Assembly (NCBI GenBank): GCA_000715605.1
Contig: KL568592.1
Span: 11,016-18,348 of the forward strand
Direction of reading: 5' to 3'
DNA: 7,333 bases
Origin: Streptomyces speibonae
Lineage (GTDB): Bacteria > Actinomycetota > Actinomycetes > Streptomycetales > Streptomycetaceae
The notes under the pieces were generated by a model. It did no database searches, was not told the origin of the DNA, and was given only the letters and a program-made list of their open reading frames with translations. Shown one piece after another: positions 5,799 to 7,333 of this stretch. The position numbers were made by a program, and so were the translations under genes. Within the stretch, counting starts at the first letter, position 1; every line of letters starts with the position of its first letter.

Positions 5799-6251
5799 TC
5801 AGGGCGTCAGCCCGGCCGCGAGGGTGGCGCCCAGTTCCCAGCACCGCTCGAGGGCGGCCTTGTCGGGTGCGCCGGTGACCTTCACGGTCTCCGCCGCGCG
5901 GCGCCAGCCCAGGCCCGTGGTGACCGACTCGATACCCCGGACCGCGCCGGTGACGTCACTGCCGCCATGCACGTAGTAGCCGAAGGGGCGGCCCCGGGTG
6001 GTGTCCAGGCAGGGGTAGTAGATCTGGTCGAAGAAGTGCTTGAGCGCGCCCGACATGTAGCCGAGGTTGGCCGGGGTGCCGAGGAGGTAGCCGTCGGCGT
6101 CCAGGACGTCGGCGGCGGTGGCGGCCAGCGCCGCGCGCCGCACCACCCGGACGTCCTCGATCTCCGGGGCGGTGGCACCGGAGAGGACGGCTTCGAACAG
6201 CGCCTGGCAGTTCGGTGACGGCGTGTGGTGGACGATCAGCAGAGTCGGCAC
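5799..6251 (-). CDS. Flavodoxin-fold NAD(P)H-dependent oxidoreductase
   Basis: 150-residue soluble flavoprotein of the flavodoxin / NADPH-dependent FMN reductase class, expected to bind FMN and pass electrons from NAD(P)H to an unidentified acceptor. It begins with a beta strand and the FMN phosphate loop HHTPSPNCQALFEAV (8-22), then has the flavin-contacting segment GTPANLGYMSGALKHFFDQ (58-76) and a third loop HGGSDVTGAVRGIESV (95-110). Length is normal for single-domain members. Start: GTG at 6251 directly precedes the first strand (PTLLIVHH). The frame continues to 6413, but those residues are proline- and arginine-rich without fold features and run into the divergent gene's promoter region. 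The gene shares a 144-bp divergent intergenic region with the methyltransferase. Physiological role unknown. Confidence 0.88.
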   Translation of the reverse strand: MPTLLIVHHTPSPNCQALFEAVLSGATAPEIEDVRVVRRAALAATAADVLDADGYLLGTPANLGYMSGALKHFFDQIYYPCLDTTRGRPFGYYVHGGSDVTGAVRGIESVTTGLGWRRAAETVKVTGAPDKAALERCWELGATLAAGLTP

Positions 6252-6257
6252 ACCCCG

Positions 6258-6287
6258 ACCCTGCCGTGCGGGTCGCCGCGCCCGCAA
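6258..6287 (-). promoter_or_regulatory. Possible promoter of the oxidoreductase gene
   Basis: On the - strand TTGCGG (6287-6282), an 18-nt spacer and CAGGGT (6263-6258) resemble -35 and -10 elements. The -10 ends 6 nt before the GTG start, which would again give a leaderless mRNA. The same CAGGG could instead be read as a Shine-Dalgarno sequence, so this call is weak. Confidence 0.35.
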
Positions 6288-6330
6288 GCCGGGCGGTCCG
6301 GGTCGCGCCACGGGCGCGTGCGGAGCACCG

Positions 6331-6359
6331 TTGTCACAGGGGTGCCGGGGTGGCACGAT
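6331..6359 (+). promoter_or_regulatory. Promoter of the methyltransferase gene
   Basis: TTGTCA (6331-6336), a 17-nt spacer, and CACGAT (6354-6359) form a good housekeeping-type promoter. Transcription would start near 6366, leaving a leader of about 30 nt before the TTG at 6396. This placement excludes the in-frame GTG codons at 6318 and 6342 as starts. Confidence 0.6.
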
Positions 6360-6367
6360 GCCCGGCA
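6343..6367. promoter_or_regulatory. Inverted repeat straddling the methyltransferase -10
   Basis: TGCCGGG (6343-6349) and CCCGGCA (6361-6367) are exact inverted repeats with an 11-bp spacer that contains the -10 hexamer. Size and position fit an operator for a dimeric repressor; a second smaller repeat, GTGCC-N5-GGCAC (6342-6356), overlaps it. The regulator is unknown and chance occurrence in GC-rich DNA is possible. Confidence 0.4.
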
Positions 6368-6395
6368 TCGGTACGCGGAGAGGCTGGGGTGTGTC

Positions 6396-7049
6396 TTGGT
6401 CGACGAGGAACACGGGTCACCGGCGGCGGTGGTGTTCGACGCGCTGGGCAGCGAGTACGAGAAGGCGTTCGCCTTCTCGCCGGCCCACCGGGCGTCGCTG
6501 GACTGGCTGATCGAGCGGCTGGCGCCCGGGAGCAGGGTGCTGGACGTGGGCAGCGGCACGGGCAGGCCCACGGCCGAGGCGCTCGCCGCGGCCGGCCACC
6601 GGGTGCTGGGCGTGGACGTCTCCCCGGTGATGGTGGAGATCGCCTCCCGGCAGGTGCCCGAAGCGGAGTTCCGCTGCGAGGACATCCGGCGGATGACGCT
6701 CGAGGACGGTTCCCTGGACGCGGTCTGCGTGTACTTCGCGCTGCTGCAGATGTCCCGGACGGAGCAGTCCGAGCTGCTGGGCCGGCTGGCGCGGGCGCTG
6801 CGCCCTGGCGGTCTGCTGACGCTGGCGACCGTGCCGCTGGATGTCGAGGAGTTCGACGGCGTGTTCATGGGGCAGCCGGTACGGGTCACCAGCTTCGCGA
6901 GCGAGGATCTCATCGCCCTGGTGCAGGAGGCGGGCCTGACGGTGCAGTCGGAGGAGAGCGTGATGTTCACCCCCACGCACCCGGACGCCCGCCCGGAGCC
7001 CCAGCTGTTCCTCCACTGCCGCCGCGAGGTCCCGAACGCCTCCCCCTGA
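6396..7049 (+). CDS. Class I SAM-dependent methyltransferase
   Basis: 217-residue cytoplasmic methyltransferase of the Rossmann-like class I fold (Methyltransf_11/25 type). The N-terminal pattern VVFDALGSEYEKAF is the usual lead-in. Motif I VLDVGSGTGRP (48-58) binds S-adenosylmethionine, and GVDVSPVMVEIA (72-83) holds the acidic residue that contacts the ribose. FRCEDIRRM and DGSLDAVCVYFALLQM follow as motifs II/III, then LARALRPGGLLTLAT with the standard post-motif. Acceptor specificity cannot be read from sequence. Start: TTG at 6396, with GGGG 6 nt upstream and GGAGAGG a little further; no ATG is available in frame, and upstream GTGs lie at or before the inferred transcription start. A GTG at 6429 is possible but lacks a ribosome site. 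It is divergently arranged with the oxidoreductase; a joint function is possible but not shown. Confidence 0.88.
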   Translation: MVDEEHGSPAAVVFDALGSEYEKAFAFSPAHRASLDWLIERLAPGSRVLDVGSGTGRPTAEALAAAGHRVLGVDVSPVMVEIASRQVPEAEFRCEDIRRMTLEDGSLDAVCVYFALLQMSRTEQSELLGRLARALRPGGLLTLATVPLDVEEFDGVFMGQPVRVTSFASEDLIALVQEAGLTVQSEESVMFTPTHPDARPEPQLFLHCRREVPNASP

Positions 7050-7333
7050 CGGAGGGCCGCCCGTTCTTTCGCCGTCACGCCGGCAGGCACCGCACGTGCC
7101 GTCGTCCACGCGGCCGAGTACGGCGCTCCCCCGCGGGTCGCTGCGCCGCCGCACGGAACCCTGCCCCGCACGCCATCCCAGCGGACGGCGCCCGGCACCG
7201 TCTCCGCAGGTACCACTGCCCGCACGGGCCCGGTGCCGCATCGCCCCGCCGGCCCTCCACCCGGCCGCCGTCATGGCCGTTCGCGTTCTGCGGCAACCCG
7301 CTCACCGAAGTGCCCGGACGCCTCATTCCCGGC
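7050..7333. other. Right-edge region with no supportable gene
   Basis: No frame here has a credible start, ribosome site and family resemblance; the open stretches translate to Arg/Pro/Ala-rich sequence typical of non-coding GC-rich DNA. A weak GC-rich dyad followed by TTCTTT at about 7048-7074 might end methyltransferase transcription. A gene entering from the right cannot be excluded. Confidence 0.5.

Noticed and set aside
3553..5844. 763-codon open frame on the - strand spanning the acetyltransferase, YihY and the LPMO control region
   Set aside because: It is out of frame with the acetyltransferase, antisense to YihY, crosses two terminators and both CebR boxes, and has no recognisable fold.
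6225..6395. N-terminal extension of the methyltransferase to ATG 6225
   Set aside because: It overlaps the 5' part of the divergent oxidoreductase and the inferred promoter; the added residues are not methyltransferase-like.
6236..7225. 329-codon - strand frame antisense to the methyltransferase
   Set aside because: Ser/Arg/Thr-rich translation without motifs, opposite a gene with clear SAM-binding motifs.
7193..7238. CGGCACCG / CGGTGCCG inverted repeat
   Set aside because: Arms of 8 bp are 30 nt apart, with no gene end or promoter context; chance is a sufficient explanation in this GC-rich stretch.

Overview
The window looks like chromosomal DNA of a Streptomyces or close relative. It is very GC-rich and the genes use G/C-ending codons. 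Two perfect copies of the CebR operator, a lone TTA (bldA-type) leucine codon, TTG and GTG starts, and an LAXTG-type sorting signal of the kind used by actinobacterial class E sortases all agree with that. No mobile element, tRNA, rRNA or CRISPR array was seen.

Layout, left to right: (1) the 3' end of an MMPL/RND-type membrane transporter on the + strand; (2) a strong hairpin between convergent genes; (3) on the - strand, a large secreted DUF1996 protein with a C-terminal LAETG wall-anchoring signal; (4) upstream of it on the same strand, and separated by its own terminator, a single-domain AA10 lytic polysaccharide monooxygenase (LPMO) closely resembling S. coelicolor ScLPMO10B; (5) a 300-bp control region for the LPMO with a CebR box, an adjacent 22-bp perfect palindrome and a 17-unit degenerate 9-bp tandem array; (6) on the - strand, a GNAT acetyltransferase of the type related to the acetyltransferase-like domain of human O-GlcNAcase; (7) divergent from it, a YihY/BrkB-family membrane protein; (8) a 17-bp-stem hairpin between convergent genes; (9) a small flavodoxin-fold NAD(P)H-dependent oxidoreductase on the - strand; (10) a divergent SAM-dependent methyltransferase; (11) about 280 bp at the right edge with no supportable gene.

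The coherent part is 2.9-4.6 kb. Both the LPMO and the acetyltransferase carry an exact TGGGAGCGCTCCCA site, so both are predicted to be released from CebR repression when cellobiose or cello-oligosaccharides are present. The acetyltransferase site sits over the -35 and spacer of a promoter whose -10 ends 7 nt before the ATG, which implies a leaderless transcript shut by promoter occlusion. The LPMO also has a TTA codon at position 8, so its production should additionally need the developmental tRNA bldA. The LPMO would oxidise crystalline cellulose or chitin outside the cell, the wall-anchored DUF1996 protein next to it may act at the cell surface on a related task, and the acetyltransferase is a cytoplasmic member of the same predicted regulon with an unknown substrate. 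The genes to the right (YihY, oxidoreductase, methyltransferase) look like ordinary single-gene units insulated by hairpins.
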